A stretch of 64,000 bases of DNA from Methylobacterium sp. UNC378MF (lineage in GTDB: Bacteria; Pseudomonadota; Alphaproteobacteria; Rhizobiales; Beijerinckiaceae): NCBI RefSeq assembly GCF_900103195.1, contig NZ_FMWU01000015.1, positions 1-64,000 of the forward strand, given 5' to 3'. Made by a program: the position numbers and the translations under genes. Positions 1-8,547 of the stretch are shown here, in pieces; positions within the stretch are counted from its first letter, which is position 1, and each line of letters begins with the position of its first letter. Below the pieces are notes generated by a model. It had not been told where the DNA came from. It saw only the letters and a list, made by a program, of their open reading frames with translations, and made no database searches.

Positions 1-200
1 GCCGATCTTCCGGCAGTAAACCTTTCCCCAAAAGGGCGTATCCGGTATTAGCCCTAGTTTCCCAGGGTTATTCCAGACCAGAAGGCACGTTCCCACGCGT
101 TACTCACCCGTCCGCCGCTGACCCCGAAGGGCCCGCTCGACTTGCATGTGTTAAGCCTGCCGCCAGCGTTCGCTCTGAGCCAGGATCAAACTCTCACGTT
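1..200 (-). rRNA. rrs: 16S ribosomal RNA, 5' end (partial)
   Basis: Read on the minus strand, this contains the near-universal 5' segment AGAGTTTGATCCTGGCTCAG (bases 174-193) followed by GCGAACGCTGGCGGCAGGC and the alphaproteobacterial V1-V2 region. By alignment with the E. coli 5' end, mature nucleotide 1 should lie near base 200. The gene runs off the left edge, so only about 200 nt are present. The V2 region resembles Methylobacterium as I remember it. The operon is transcribed leftward, out of the window. Confidence 0.97.
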
Positions 201-397
201 GAAGAGATTGATCTGGCCGATCACATTATTCTCAGACGGAGCCTCACATCGACCAAGTGCCAGACGCTTCACAGCGCCAAAACACCCGTCGGTGAGCTCA
301 GAAAGAAGAACAACAGATCAGCACAAGTCTCTCACGCCAGGTCCTAAGACCCAGCCGCAAGGACAAACGCCGCCCGCGTCTCCCTTCCTCATTCCAA

Positions 398-412
398 CTT
401 GTCAAAGATCAG
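398..412 (-). promoter_or_regulatory. boxA-like antitermination element in the rRNA leader
   Basis: The minus strand reads TGATCTTTGACAA, close to the boxA consensus TGCTCTTTRACA found in rRNA leaders. It lies about 200 nt upstream of the 16S 5' end, a normal place for a NusB/NusE antitermination signal. Its position is seen directly; its function is inferred from the family. Confidence 0.6.
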
Positions 413-420
413 TAATCACT

Positions 421-449
421 CTCGTAATTACCGGCTGAGGAGAAGTCAA
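421..449 (-). promoter_or_regulatory. Putative rRNA operon promoter
   Basis: On the minus strand there is TTGACT (bases 444-449), a 17-bp spacer and TACGAG (421-426), just upstream of the boxA-like element. The -35 is one base from the sigma-70 consensus and the spacing is ideal. The -10 is loose, as is common in alphaproteobacteria. No transcription start has been mapped. Confidence 0.45.
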
Positions 450-1512
450 GTACCTCGGCTTTCGCCAGATCTACTTTTCTAAACCCCGGGAAGTCCGTCC
501 GACCCGCTCCGTTTTTCTTCCGGACCGCGTCGGGAGGCGCCGTATAAGCCGCCCCAGACTTCCGTGTCAACCGCCCATTTTCCCGGCGAAAGAACCGAAC
601 CGGCCGGGCCGGATCTCGGCGCCTCCGTCGACGAAGCGCAGCGTGGAACGGCCCGGAGGCCCTTCGGTGCGGCGCTGGACGATGGACGCTCCCTCAGCCG
701 CCGGGTTCGGGTCGAGCCTGCGCCCGCGCCCGACAGCGTCCCGACCCCGAAGGGTCGATGCTGGCCGGTGATGCTGATGGAAGTTCCGGCCGACGGCGTG
801 CCGTCGTGTCCGGTGAGGCGGATTTAGTGGTGGGGGCGGCGATACGCAAGGGGTCCCACGCAGGACGGCCAAGCCCGGGACGCACACCTCCCGGATGGCG
901 GTTGCCGCCCGCGCAGAGACGACGCGGCCGGCCCCAATCTGCGCAAGGCGGGCCGCGGCCGCATCGCCTTTGGCCTTCCGTCGCGGGGCGCCGACGCGGA
1001 TCATCCGGGCGCGAGTCCATCCTGTCCTGAGATGGTCCTGGCCGGGTATGCGTGCCGCAACCTCCGGCGACATCGTCACCCTGCAGGCGTATCGGGCCGG
1101 CGGCCAGGCTACGCCCCATCCCGCCCTGGCCGGAATCCCGGCAGACCTTGCTGCACGCCTTCGACACCCTGCCGCGCGGCCTGGAGCCCCATTTTGTGCC
1201 GGGCCGGTCCACGCGGAGGGGCCGAGCCCGGCGACATGGGTCAGGTCGACATCCTCGACCTGAGGTTCCGGCTCGCCTACGGGGGCGTCGGGCACGGGGT
1301 GTTAGGGCGACGGCAACGAGGGCGTCCACATGATGCGCCCGAAGAGCGCTCCGACCCCGTCCTGAGCGCCCCCGGCGCGGGCCTGCCCGGGCCCGGAGGC
1401 CGGCCGCCAAGACAGCTCGCCGAAGGCCTTAACCTAGGTCAATACCGTATTTATCGTCTCCTTAAACACGGAATTAGTATCTTCCGGACTATCGGATTCC
1501 GGTTTTCCTGCC
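450..1512. other. Gene-free stretch upstream of the rRNA operon
   Basis: About 1.1 kb between the rRNA promoter region and the first gene. Open frames exist on both strands, but they overlap each other and are rich in Arg/Pro/Ala, with no recognisable domain or ribosome site, so I read them as GC-driven noise. The last ~80 bases (about 1430-1505) are clearly more AT-rich than their surroundings and probably hold the promoter of the GGDEF-EAL gene. Confidence 0.5.
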
Positions 1513-3243
1513 GTGCGCCGCCCGGCGGCTCACTCGAGGCCACCTGGCATGCGCCCGCATCCCCAGCCTGCCATCCTGCCGCGCCGGGACGCGGCGCGCG
1601 ATCCCCTGCTCCCCTATCTCGACGCGGTTCGGCAGGGCCTGCTGATGATCGACCGCACCGGGCTGGTCGTCATGGCGAACGCTCCGGCGCGGCAGCTCCT
1701 GGCCGGCCTGACGGTCACGCTGCGGGTGCAGGCCGCCGCGATCCCGCTGCTGCGGGCCCTGCGGGACGGGACCGCCCCGTCGCGGCGCGCCGTCCTGCGC
1801 AATCTCCGCCATGCACTGGCCCGGCGGCAGCCGGCCATGTTCGAAGTGCGGCGCCGGGACCATACGGTCCAGGTGGAGGTCCGTCCCCGCGCGGAGGACG
1901 GCTGGGTCGTCACACTCGAGGACGTCAGCACCCGCAAGGCCACCGAGGCCCGCGCCGACGCGATGGCGCGGCGCGATCCGCTCACCGGTCTGCCGAACCG
2001 CCTGCTCCTGCGCGAGCGTCTCGCCGAGGCCCTCGCGCGCCTCGCGCGGACCGGCGAGTGCTGCGCCCTGCTGCTGATCGACCTCGACCGGTTCAAGCCG
2101 GTCAACGACACGCTCGGCCATCCGGTCGGGGATGCGCTGCTGGAGACGGTCGCCGACCGCCTGCGCTCGACGGTCCGGCCCACCGACACGGTGGCGCGGA
2201 TCGGCGGCGACGAGTTCGTCATCCTGCAGGCCGGGATCCGCGACGCGTCGGGCACGCAGGCGCTCGCCCGCCGGGTCGTGGACCTGATCGGCCGGACCTA
2301 CATGGTGGAGGGGCATCTCCTGACGATCGGCGCCAGCGTCGGCGTGGCGCTGGCCCCCGAGGACGGGACGGATGCCGACAAGCTCCTGAAGAATGCCGAC
2401 CTCGCCCTGTACCGCGCCAAGCTCGACGGCCGCAGCACCTACCGGTTCTTCGAGCCGGAGATGGATGCGCGCATGCAGACCCGCCGGAAGCTCGAACTCG
2501 ACATGCGCCAGGCCCTCGCCCGGCGGGAATTCCAGCTGCATTTCCAGCCGCAATTGCAGCTTGCGAGCGGCACGCTGATCGGCTGCGAAGCCCTGATCCG
2601 ATGGCGCCACCCTGAACGCGGGCTGGTCTCGCCCCTCGACTTCATTCCGCTGGCCGAGGAGATCGGGCTGATCGTCCCCATCGGCGAATGGGTCCTCCGC
2701 CAGGCCTGCCGCGACGCCATGACCTGGCCGGACCACATGTCGGTGGCCGTCAACGTCTCGCCGGCGCAGTTCAAGAGCGACCGGCTCGTGGAGACGATCA
2801 TCTCGGCCCTGGCAGGCTCAGGGCTGCCCGCCCGGCGGCTGGAAGTGGAGATCACCGAGGGCGTGCTGCTGCAGGAGAACGAGAAGACGCTCCAGACCCT
2901 GCACCGGCTGCGGGAACTCGGCGTGCGCGTCTCCATGGACGATTTCGGCACCGGCTACTCGTCGCTGAGCTACCTGCGCTCGTTCCCGTTCGACAAGATC
3001 AAGATCGACCGCTCCTTCGTGAAGGATCTGACCAGCAAGCCCGACGGCGAAGCGATCATCCGGGCCATCGCCGGCCTGGGGAAGAGCCTGGGCATGACAA
3101 CGGTCGCCGAGGGCGTCGAGACGGCGGAACAGATGCAGCGCATCCGCCTGGAGGGCTGCACCGACGTGCAGGGCTACCTCATCAGCAAGCCCGTTCCGGC
3201 CGAGGACCTGCGCCAGGTCTTCGCCGGCTTCCCGCAGGCCTGA
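1513..3243 (+). CDS. PAS-GGDEF-EAL cyclic-di-GMP enzyme
   Basis: A 576-residue cytoplasmic protein with no membrane segment. Residues ~30-140 form a PAS-like sensor. The GGDEF domain (~150-310) keeps an intact GGDEF at 231-235 and an RPTD inhibitory I-site at 222-225, five residues before it. The EAL domain (~325-570) has EAL at 359-361, the metal-binding DDFGTGYS from 476 and EGVET near 533-537. Both synthesis and hydrolysis of c-di-GMP therefore look possible; which dominates cannot be read from sequence. The start is GTG 1513 or ATG 1549; neither has a strong Shine-Dalgarno sequence. The BLUF gene follows 27 bp downstream on the same strand, suggesting co-transcription and a light input. 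Confidence 0.95.
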   Translation: MRRPAAHSRPPGMRPHPQPAILPRRDAARDPLLPYLDAVRQGLLMIDRTGLVVMANAPARQLLAGLTVTLRVQAAAIPLLRALRDGTAPSRRAVLRNLRHALARRQPAMFEVRRRDHTVQVEVRPRAEDGWVVTLEDVSTRKATEARADAMARRDPLTGLPNRLLLRERLAEALARLARTGECCALLLIDLDRFKPVNDTLGHPVGDALLETVADRLRSTVRPTDTVARIGGDEFVILQAGIRDASGTQALARRVVDLIGRTYMVEGHLLTIGASVGVALAPEDGTDADKLLKNADLALYRAKLDGRSTYRFFEPEMDARMQTRRKLELDMRQALARREFQLHFQPQLQLASGTLIGCEALIRWRHPERGLVSPLDFIPLAEEIGLIVPIGEWVLRQACRDAMTWPDHMSVAVNVSPAQFKSDRLVETIISALAGSGLPARRLEVEITEGVLLQENEKTLQTLHRLRELGVRVSMDDFGTGYSSLSYLRSFPFDKIKIDRSFVKDLTSKPDGEAIIRAIAGLGKSLGMTTVAEGVETAEQMQRIRLEGCTDVQGYLISKPVPAEDLRQVFAGFPQA

Positions 3244-3270
3244 CCCCCCTCCCCTTCCGGACGCATTGCC

Positions 3271-4206
3271 ATGAGCGACCTCTACCGTCTGGTCTATGCC
3301 AGCAAGAACCTGCTCCAGGGCCCGGAGCCGGAGGTGATGGCTGCAGTCCGGCAGATCCTCGACGCATCCCAGCGGAACAATGCGGCGGCCGGGGTCACCG
3401 GCGCCCTGATGTTCAACGCGGGCGCCTTCGCGCAGGTGCTCGAAGGCCCGCGGCGGGGCGTGGAGGCGACCTTCGAGCGCATCCAGCGCGACCTGCGGCA
3501 CGACGACGTCACGGTCCTGCAATGCGGCCCGGCGGAGAGCCGCGCCTTCGGCAACTGGTCGATGGCGTTCGTGGGCCGGTCGACCAGCGGGCAGGCCCGC
3601 TTCAGCAGCCTCTCGGCCGAGAGCGGCTTCGACTTCGCGCGCCTCGACGGTGACCGGGTTTTCGCCATGCTGCACGGGCTCGTTCTGGAGGAAGAGGGAT
3701 TCCCGGCCGTCGTGGCCGCCCCCGCAGAGATCAACGGCGCGGAGACCACCGGCGCTGAGAGCGCGCCCGAGCCGCGCGCGGCTTCCGGACTCGACGTCGC
3801 GCAGGTGCGGGCCGAGATCGCGCAGCTGCGCCCGGAGCCCGCAGCGCAGGTCGCCCCGCCGGCTTCCGGCGGATCGGACCGGACGCCACCGGTCGGCCCG
3901 ATCCTGACCCGGCCTGCCGGAACGCGCGGCGCGACCGAAGCCGCGCTCAGCGTGCTCAAGGCGGCCCTGGCGAGTGAGCGGCAGCGCACGACCGACCTGC
4001 GGGCGGAGATCGACGCCCTGCGCATCGCGCTGGCCGCTTCCGCGGACCGGCTCGAGGCGATGCGCGACGAGAGGGACCTGTGGGCCGGACGGGCCGGCCT
4101 GCTCGCCCGCGCCATGGCGCAGGAGGCCGAAGGTGCGCGGGGCGCCGCACCGGCCGAGGCCGGCCAGACGCCTCCGGCGGCGACGCGCGAGACCCGCGCC
4201 GCCTGA
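3271..4206 (+). CDS. BLUF-domain blue-light sensor with coiled-coil tail
   Basis: A 311-residue protein. Residues ~3-100 are a BLUF (FAD blue-light sensing) domain. The photocycle residues align with AppA: Tyr9, Asn37, Gln55 in the FAQVLEG motif, Trp96 and Met98. Residues ~120-215 are Ala/Pro-rich and probably disordered, and ~216-290 are Ala/Leu/Arg/Glu-rich with coiled-coil character. There is no enzymatic output domain, so it probably signals by protein contact. The adjacent GGDEF-EAL enzyme is the obvious candidate partner, as in BlrP1 or the YcgF-type systems where BLUF and EAL are fused. That pairing is inference. Confidence 0.93.
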   Translation: MSDLYRLVYASKNLLQGPEPEVMAAVRQILDASQRNNAAAGVTGALMFNAGAFAQVLEGPRRGVEATFERIQRDLRHDDVTVLQCGPAESRAFGNWSMAFVGRSTSGQARFSSLSAESGFDFARLDGDRVFAMLHGLVLEEEGFPAVVAAPAEINGAETTGAESAPEPRAASGLDVAQVRAEIAQLRPEPAAQVAPPASGGSDRTPPVGPILTRPAGTRGATEAALSVLKAALASERQRTTDLRAEIDALRIALAASADRLEAMRDERDLWAGRAGLLARAMAQEAEGARGAAPAEAGQTPPAATRETRAA

Positions 4207-4297
4207 AACCGCCGCGGCGGGCGGGCGAATAGGCGTCATCGTGGCCAGTCCCGAGGGACCCGATGACGCGGCTGCACGACCTGACGGGCCCCCCGGC

Positions 4298-4866
4298 ATG
4301 ACCGGGGGCGCCCTGCTCCTGCGCCTGTCCGCCATCGGCGCGGTGCTGGCCGGGACCGCCGGTACCTTCGCGTATGCCGGCGGCTGGCTCTCCCGTGGAA
4401 GTCGGCACCCTGACCCTCACGGCGGCGATGCCGGAGGCCGCCTCCACTTGCCGCGACATCAATTTCGATCCGCTGGTGCTGCCGGCCGGCAAATCACTGG
4501 CGCCATGCGCCGCCGCCCCTGCCGGCGGAGCTTCCGGGCTGGCAGAGGCGCGCCGCCCACGGCTCGCACATCCTGCTCTACGGCCTCATGCTGGCCCTGC
4601 CGCTCGTCGGCTGGGCGATACTGTCGGCGGCGCGCTATCCCGTTATCCTCGCCGGTCCGGTGGTCCTGCCGCCGATCCTGCCGCAGGATACGATGCTTTA
4701 CGCGGTCCTGCGCCGACTCCACACCGTGCTGGCCTACGGGTTGTTCGGCGTGGTCCTTGCGCACCTCGGGGCCGCGCTGCTGCACGCGCTGATCCGCCGG
4801 GATGAGGTCGTCGCCAGCATGGCACCCCGGCGGTCGCGCCGCAGAGAGCCGACCGGCGGAGGATGA
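4298..4866 (+). pseudogene. Relic of a catalase-like peroxidase / cytochrome b561 gene pair
   Basis: Three fragments in three different frames. First, 4298 to ~4390 gives a signal-peptide start of the catalase-related peroxidase type, with RLSAIGAVLAGTAGTFAYAG. Second, ~4390-4490 in another frame gives VEVGTLTLTAAMPEA followed by TCRDINFDPLVLPAG, which I recognise as the C-terminal region of that peroxidase family. Third, ~4510-4866 in the remaining frame gives ELPGWQRRAAHGSHILLYGL onward, the second half of a cytochrome b561 with two membrane spans. Peroxidase and b561 are commonly neighbours in this group. Two out-of-frame internal deletions explain the structure. It is unlikely to make a functional product. 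Confidence 0.75.
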
Positions 4867-4967
4867 CGGCTCAACCGTTCTCTTGAAAGTCTGATCCGTT
4901 CTCCATAAAGAACGCACGCCCGATCGGATTGGACGGTGCGGGCGCAGTCTGGGTGGAGGACGAGACG

Positions 4968-6128
4968 ATGTCGGAGGGATTAGCGGCCCGGACCGTTGCG
5001 GCAGCCAACGGCGTGGCCCAGGACGCGGCCTTCGGCGCGGTGATCGCACCGATCCACCTGTCGACGACCTTCAAGTTCCCGGCCTTCGAGCAGGCCGGCC
5101 CCTATGATTACTCGCGCCTGGGCAACCCGACGCGGGATGCCCTCGCCGACACGATCGCCAAGCTCGAGGGCGGCGCCCGCGCCGTCCTGGTGGCGAGCGG
5201 CATGGCGGCCCTCGACCTCGCCCTGTCGAGCCTGCGGCCGGGCGATCTCCTGGTCGCGCCGCACGATTGCTACGGCGGGACGCACCGCCTGCTCAGCTTC
5301 CGCGCGGACCGGGGCCATTACCGCGTCGTCTTCGTCGACCAGACCGACCCGGACGCGCTGGCGGCGGCCCTGGCCCAGGGGCCGAAGGTCGTGCTGATCG
5401 AGACGCCCAGCAACCCGCTGATGCGCGTGGTCGATGTCCGGCGCATCACCGCGGACGCGAAGGCGGCCGGCGCGCTGGCTGTGGTGGACAACACCTTCCT
5501 GTCGCCCGCCCTGCAGCAGCCGATCGCCCTCGGGGCGGATCTGGTCGTCCATTCCACCACCAAGTTCCTGAACGGCCATTCCGACGTGATCGGCGGGGCG
5601 GTGATCGCCGCCGATAAGGCGGTGGGCGAGGACCTCGCCGCCTGGGCGAACACGATCGGCGTCACCGGCTCGCCCCTCGACGCCTACCTGACGCTCCGGG
5701 GCCTGCGCACCCTGTTCGTGCGGGTGGAGCAGCAGCAGCGCAACGCCGCCGCCCTGGCGGCTTTTCTGGATGCCCATCCGGCGGTGGCCCGGGTGCATTA
5801 TCCCGGCCTGCCCACGCATCCGGGGCACGCCCTGGCCAAGGCGCAGCAGGCAGGCTTCGGGGCGATGCTGAGCTTCGAGCTGGCCGGCGGCCGCGCGGCG
5901 GTGAAGACCTTCGTGGAGGCCCTGCGGGTGTTCACGCTGGCCGAGTCGCTCGGCGGCGTCGAGAGCCTGATCGCCCATCCGCCGACCATGACGCACGCGG
6001 CGATGGACCCGGAGGCGCGCGCCATCGCGGGCATCACCGACGGGCTGCTGCGTCTCTCGGTCGGCCTGGAGGCGGAAGCCGACCTGCTGGCCGACCTGTC
6101 GCGGGCCTTCCAGGCCCTGGACGGCTGA
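4968..6128 (+). CDS. Trans-sulfuration PLP enzyme, cystathionine gamma-synthase/lyase family
   Basis: A 386-residue enzyme, the normal length for the Cys/Met-metabolism PLP family. The PLP lysine is Lys199 in HSTTKFLNGHSDVIGG. Other family marks are YSRLGNPT near the start, VASGMAAL, ETPSNP and the C-terminal SLGGVESL. It should act in the cytosol on homoserine esters or cystathionine in methionine/cysteine interconversion; synthase and lyase cannot be separated with confidence. ATG 4968 is chosen over an upstream in-frame ATG at 4929 because family homology begins there and GAGGACGAG precedes it. It ends convergently, 9 bp from the HNH gene. Confidence 0.9.
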   Translation: MSEGLAARTVAAANGVAQDAAFGAVIAPIHLSTTFKFPAFEQAGPYDYSRLGNPTRDALADTIAKLEGGARAVLVASGMAALDLALSSLRPGDLLVAPHDCYGGTHRLLSFRADRGHYRVVFVDQTDPDALAAALAQGPKVVLIETPSNPLMRVVDVRRITADAKAAGALAVVDNTFLSPALQQPIALGADLVVHSTTKFLNGHSDVIGGAVIAADKAVGEDLAAWANTIGVTGSPLDAYLTLRGLRTLFVRVEQQQRNAAALAAFLDAHPAVARVHYPGLPTHPGHALAKAQQAGFGAMLSFELAGGRAAVKTFVEALRVFTLAESLGGVESLIAHPPTMTHAAMDPEARAIAGITDGLLRLSVGLEAEADLLADLSRAFQALDG

Positions 6129-6137
6129 GCCGGCCGG

Positions 6138-6896
6138 TCACTCCTCCTCGACCACGCTGAACCCGGATTCGTCCTCGACCACCCGGAAACGGGAGAGCTG
6201 CACGGTCCGGGAGCGCTCGGCCGCCTCGTCGCGGCACTTGTCGACATGGGCGGCGCGGTTGACCACCTGCAGGTTCGGCGCGCCCCAATAGCCGAGGAGC
6301 TCCGGCCAGGGCGCGTCCCGGTGCTCCCGCCAGACCCGGTAGAGCGGCAGCGTGTGGTCGACCTCGGCCGTTTTCAGCAGGCGCTTGCCGGTGGTGGTGC
6401 AGCGGTGACGCTGGCGGAGCTTCAGCGCCCGGACCTGGGCGTGGGGCGCGATCCAGAACTTCCACGCCGCGACACAGGCCGCGTGCCAGCCGGCCTTGGT
6501 GTTGGGCGCGCCGCCCGCCCAGAGATCCCGGTGCCAGCCGAACCGGTAGACCGGCTGGCCGCAGATGCAGCAGGCGCCCCGCCCGCGGGCGAAGGCCGGA
6601 TCGCGGAAGGGGGCCGGTGGCAGGCGGAAGCTCCTGGCCTGGCCCGCGCCACCGAGCTGCCAGATCCAGCCCTCCGGCGTCCCGGAGCGAGCCGCGAGCG
6701 CCCGGGCGAGCCGGTCGGCCCTGAGGATGTGGTTGCGCCAGTAGCTCTCGACGGCGAGCCGCGGCGTCGGCGGGATCAGGGGGCGCGCGAGGGCGTGCTG
6801 CAAGACCGGCGCCGGGAAGATGGCCGGGAGGGCCTTCTCCAGTCGCGCCCGGGCCTGCACGTTGCGGAGGGTGCGCCAGCTCGATGTCGTCGTCAT
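6138..6896 (-). CDS. HNH-type endonuclease-like protein
   Basis: A 252-residue protein. The C-terminal third carries an HNH signature: the catalytic VDH in EVDHTLPL, then NLQVVNRAAHVDK with the later Asn and His. The usual second CxxC zinc pair beside the last His is absent (NRAAH). A separate CCICG plus HAAC cluster lies ~100 residues earlier and may bind metal instead. The N-terminal part is Arg/Pro-rich and not recognised. No restriction or phage genes are nearby, so it looks like a stand-alone HNH protein of unknown target. ATG 6896 was chosen because the frame upstream is low-complexity. Confidence 0.75.
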   Translation of the reverse strand: MTTTSSWRTLRNVQARARLEKALPAIFPAPVLQHALARPLIPPTPRLAVESYWRNHILRADRLARALAARSGTPEGWIWQLGGAGQARSFRLPPAPFRDPAFARGRGACCICGQPVYRFGWHRDLWAGGAPNTKAGWHAACVAAWKFWIAPHAQVRALKLRQRHRCTTTGKRLLKTAEVDHTLPLYRVWREHRDAPWPELLGYWGAPNLQVVNRAAHVDKCRDEAAERSRTVQLSRFRVVEDESGFSVVEEE

Positions 6897-7270
6897 GCCG
6901 GACCGGTGGTAACCTGCCGGGCGCCGCGCCGCGACGGCGCCGCTGCAACAGCGGGCCCCTCCCGGTTTGCCGGCGCGATACCGCCTATTGTGCCGCGCCC
7001 GCCTCCGACGAGTTCGGCGCCCGCGCAAGGGTTAAGAGAATGTTTCCCGTGAAACATCGGCCGATCCGGCGGCTCCGGCACGCCGCTGCCCTCTAGCCCG
7101 GCCAGGCTCAAAGGCCCACCGTCGTCGACGGCAATTGGGTACGCGGTTGATGCCGCGATAGACGCGACAGAAATCGGGGCGCCCCGTTGCCAGGGCTGCA
7201 CACCCCGCCTAGACGAGCCGGCGCAAGGTCTGCCCGTCACCCATCCTACTTCGCAGAGGCGATCTGTTCC
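6897..7270. other. Intergenic region with a parS-like site
   Basis: About 370 bp between divergently transcribed genes. The only clear feature is the parS-like palindrome at 7041-7056. The rest shows no supported gene; open frames here are Arg/Ala-rich extensions of flanking frames. Confidence 0.5.
7041..7056. promoter_or_regulatory. parS-like ParB-binding site
   Basis: TGTTTCCCGTGAAACA differs from the bacterial parS consensus TGTTTCACGTGAAACA by one base. With flanks it extends to an 18-bp palindrome with a single mismatched pair. The same 16-mer occurs inverted at 35113. It lies outside any coding sequence. ParB binding is inferred from the motif. Confidence 0.65.
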
Positions 7271-8251
7271 GTGATCACCGGTCCGTGCCTCATCGTCCAG
7301 CCGATCCACGCGGCGGGCCTCGACCGGTTGCGCGCGGCCGGGCTTGAGCCGCGCCCGGCGAGTGGGACCGACCCCGAGACGCTGGCCCGCGAGGTCGGCG
7401 ACTGCGTCGCCGTCATCACCCGCAACACCGGCTTCCCGGCCCGCGCCATCGCGGCGGCGCCGGTCCTGCGGGTGATCGGCGTGCACGGCACCGGCACCGA
7501 CCACGTCGCCACCGCCGAGGCGACCGGGGCCGGGATCGTGGTGGTCAACACGCCCGGCGCCAACGCGGTCTCGGTGGCCGAGCAGACGCTGGCGCTGATC
7601 TTCGCCCTGGCCAAGGCCCTGCCGGAGGCCGACCGCTCGGTCCGGCGCGGCGACGACAGCTTCAAGTTCACCGCCCGCCTGGTCGAGCTCGCCGGCCTGA
7701 CGCTGGGCCTCGTCGGCTTCGGGGCCATCGGGCAGGCGACTGCCCGGCTCGGCGCCGCCCTGGGCCTGCGGGTGCTGGCCTACGGCCCGAGCCGCCCGGA
7801 CGCCGACTTCGCCAATGCCGGCGCCCTGCGGGCCGCCTCGGTCGATGCGCTCTTGGCCGAGGCCGACATCGTCTCCCTGCACGTGCCGCTCACCCCGGGC
7901 ACCCGCGGCGTGATCGGCCGGGACCAGCTCGCCCGGATGAAGCGGGGAGCCTTCCTGATCAACACCAGCCGCGGCGGCCTGATCGACGAGGCGGCCCTGG
8001 TGGACGCGCTGGAGGCCGGCACGATCGCGGGCGCCGGGCTCGACGTCTTCGCCCAGGAGCCCTTGCCGGTCGACCACCCCCTCGCCCGCCAGGAGCGGGC
8101 GATCCTGACGCCCCATGTCGGCGGCTCCACCGGGGCTGCCCTGATCCGCACCGCCGAGACCGCCGCGACCCGCGTGGTCGACGTCCTCGCCGGCCGGCGG
8201 CCCGGCGGGCTGGTCAACCCGGCCGTCTGGGAGCGGCGCCGCGCGCCGTGA
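7271..8251 (+). CDS. D-2-hydroxyacid dehydrogenase (NAD-dependent)
   Basis: A 326-residue member of the D-isomer-specific 2-hydroxyacid dehydrogenase family (phosphoglycerate/glyoxylate/hydroxypyruvate reductases). The Rossmann motif GFGAIG is at 149-154. The catalytic set is Arg234 (NTSRGGLID), Glu263 (AQEP) and His282 (TPHVGGST). There is no C-terminal ACT or ASB domain, so it is not a full-length SerA. In a methylotroph, hydroxypyruvate or glyoxylate reduction is plausible, but the substrate is not readable. Start GTG 7271 matches the family N-terminus; a longer frame begins at TTG 7187. Confidence 0.88.
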   Translation: MITGPCLIVQPIHAAGLDRLRAAGLEPRPASGTDPETLAREVGDCVAVITRNTGFPARAIAAAPVLRVIGVHGTGTDHVATAEATGAGIVVVNTPGANAVSVAEQTLALIFALAKALPEADRSVRRGDDSFKFTARLVELAGLTLGLVGFGAIGQATARLGAALGLRVLAYGPSRPDADFANAGALRAASVDALLAEADIVSLHVPLTPGTRGVIGRDQLARMKRGAFLINTSRGGLIDEAALVDALEAGTIAGAGLDVFAQEPLPVDHPLARQERAILTPHVGGSTGAALIRTAETAATRVVDVLAGRRPGGLVNPAVWERRRAP

Positions 8252-8254
8252 TGG

Positions 8255-8396
8255 TCCCCCTCTCCCGTGCGGGAGAGGGTTGGGGTGAGAGACCCGTCGC
8301 TTCGGGATCGCGCGCCGTCGCCGCTCGCCCACCCGCGCGACTCGTCCGGAGAGCACGCATCCCTCACGCTGTCCCTCTCCCGCACGGGAGAGGGGA
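8255..8396. repeat. Inverted pair of REP-like palindromes
   Basis: Two copies of a ~25-bp palindrome, CCCTCTCCCGTGCGGGAGAG (from 8257) and its counterpart ending near 8394, face each other across ~90 bp. The right copy reversed also matches the tail of the left one (GGGTTGGGGTGAG versus GGGACAGCGTGAG). Each arm folds alone and the pair can fold as one long hairpin. A third, single, slightly altered copy is at 16272. It sits between a stop codon and the next gene, where such elements usually occur. Confidence 0.75.
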
Positions 8397-8547
8397 CGCG
8401 CGGCCGATCCTGACGGCGCGGCGCAACTGGCCGGCCCGGATCACGGTGTTTCGTCCGCACCGCGACCGCCCGCCGCGCGCTCTGTCATGCAATCGTCGCA
8501 GACGGGCCGGAAAGCCACCCGCTGCATCCGAGGCCAGAGAGGGCTCC

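Noticed and set aside
142..438. 98-codon open frame at the left edge
   Set aside because: It overlaps the 16S rRNA 5' end and its leader.
694..1410. Arg/Gly-rich open frames upstream of the rRNA operon
   Set aside because: Several frames on both strands overlap; none has a ribosome site, domain or plausible composition.
2818..4335. Long minus-strand open frame opposite the c-di-GMP and BLUF genes
   Set aside because: Antisense to two clear domain-bearing genes; composition is typical of GC-rich mirror frames, with no recognisable domain.
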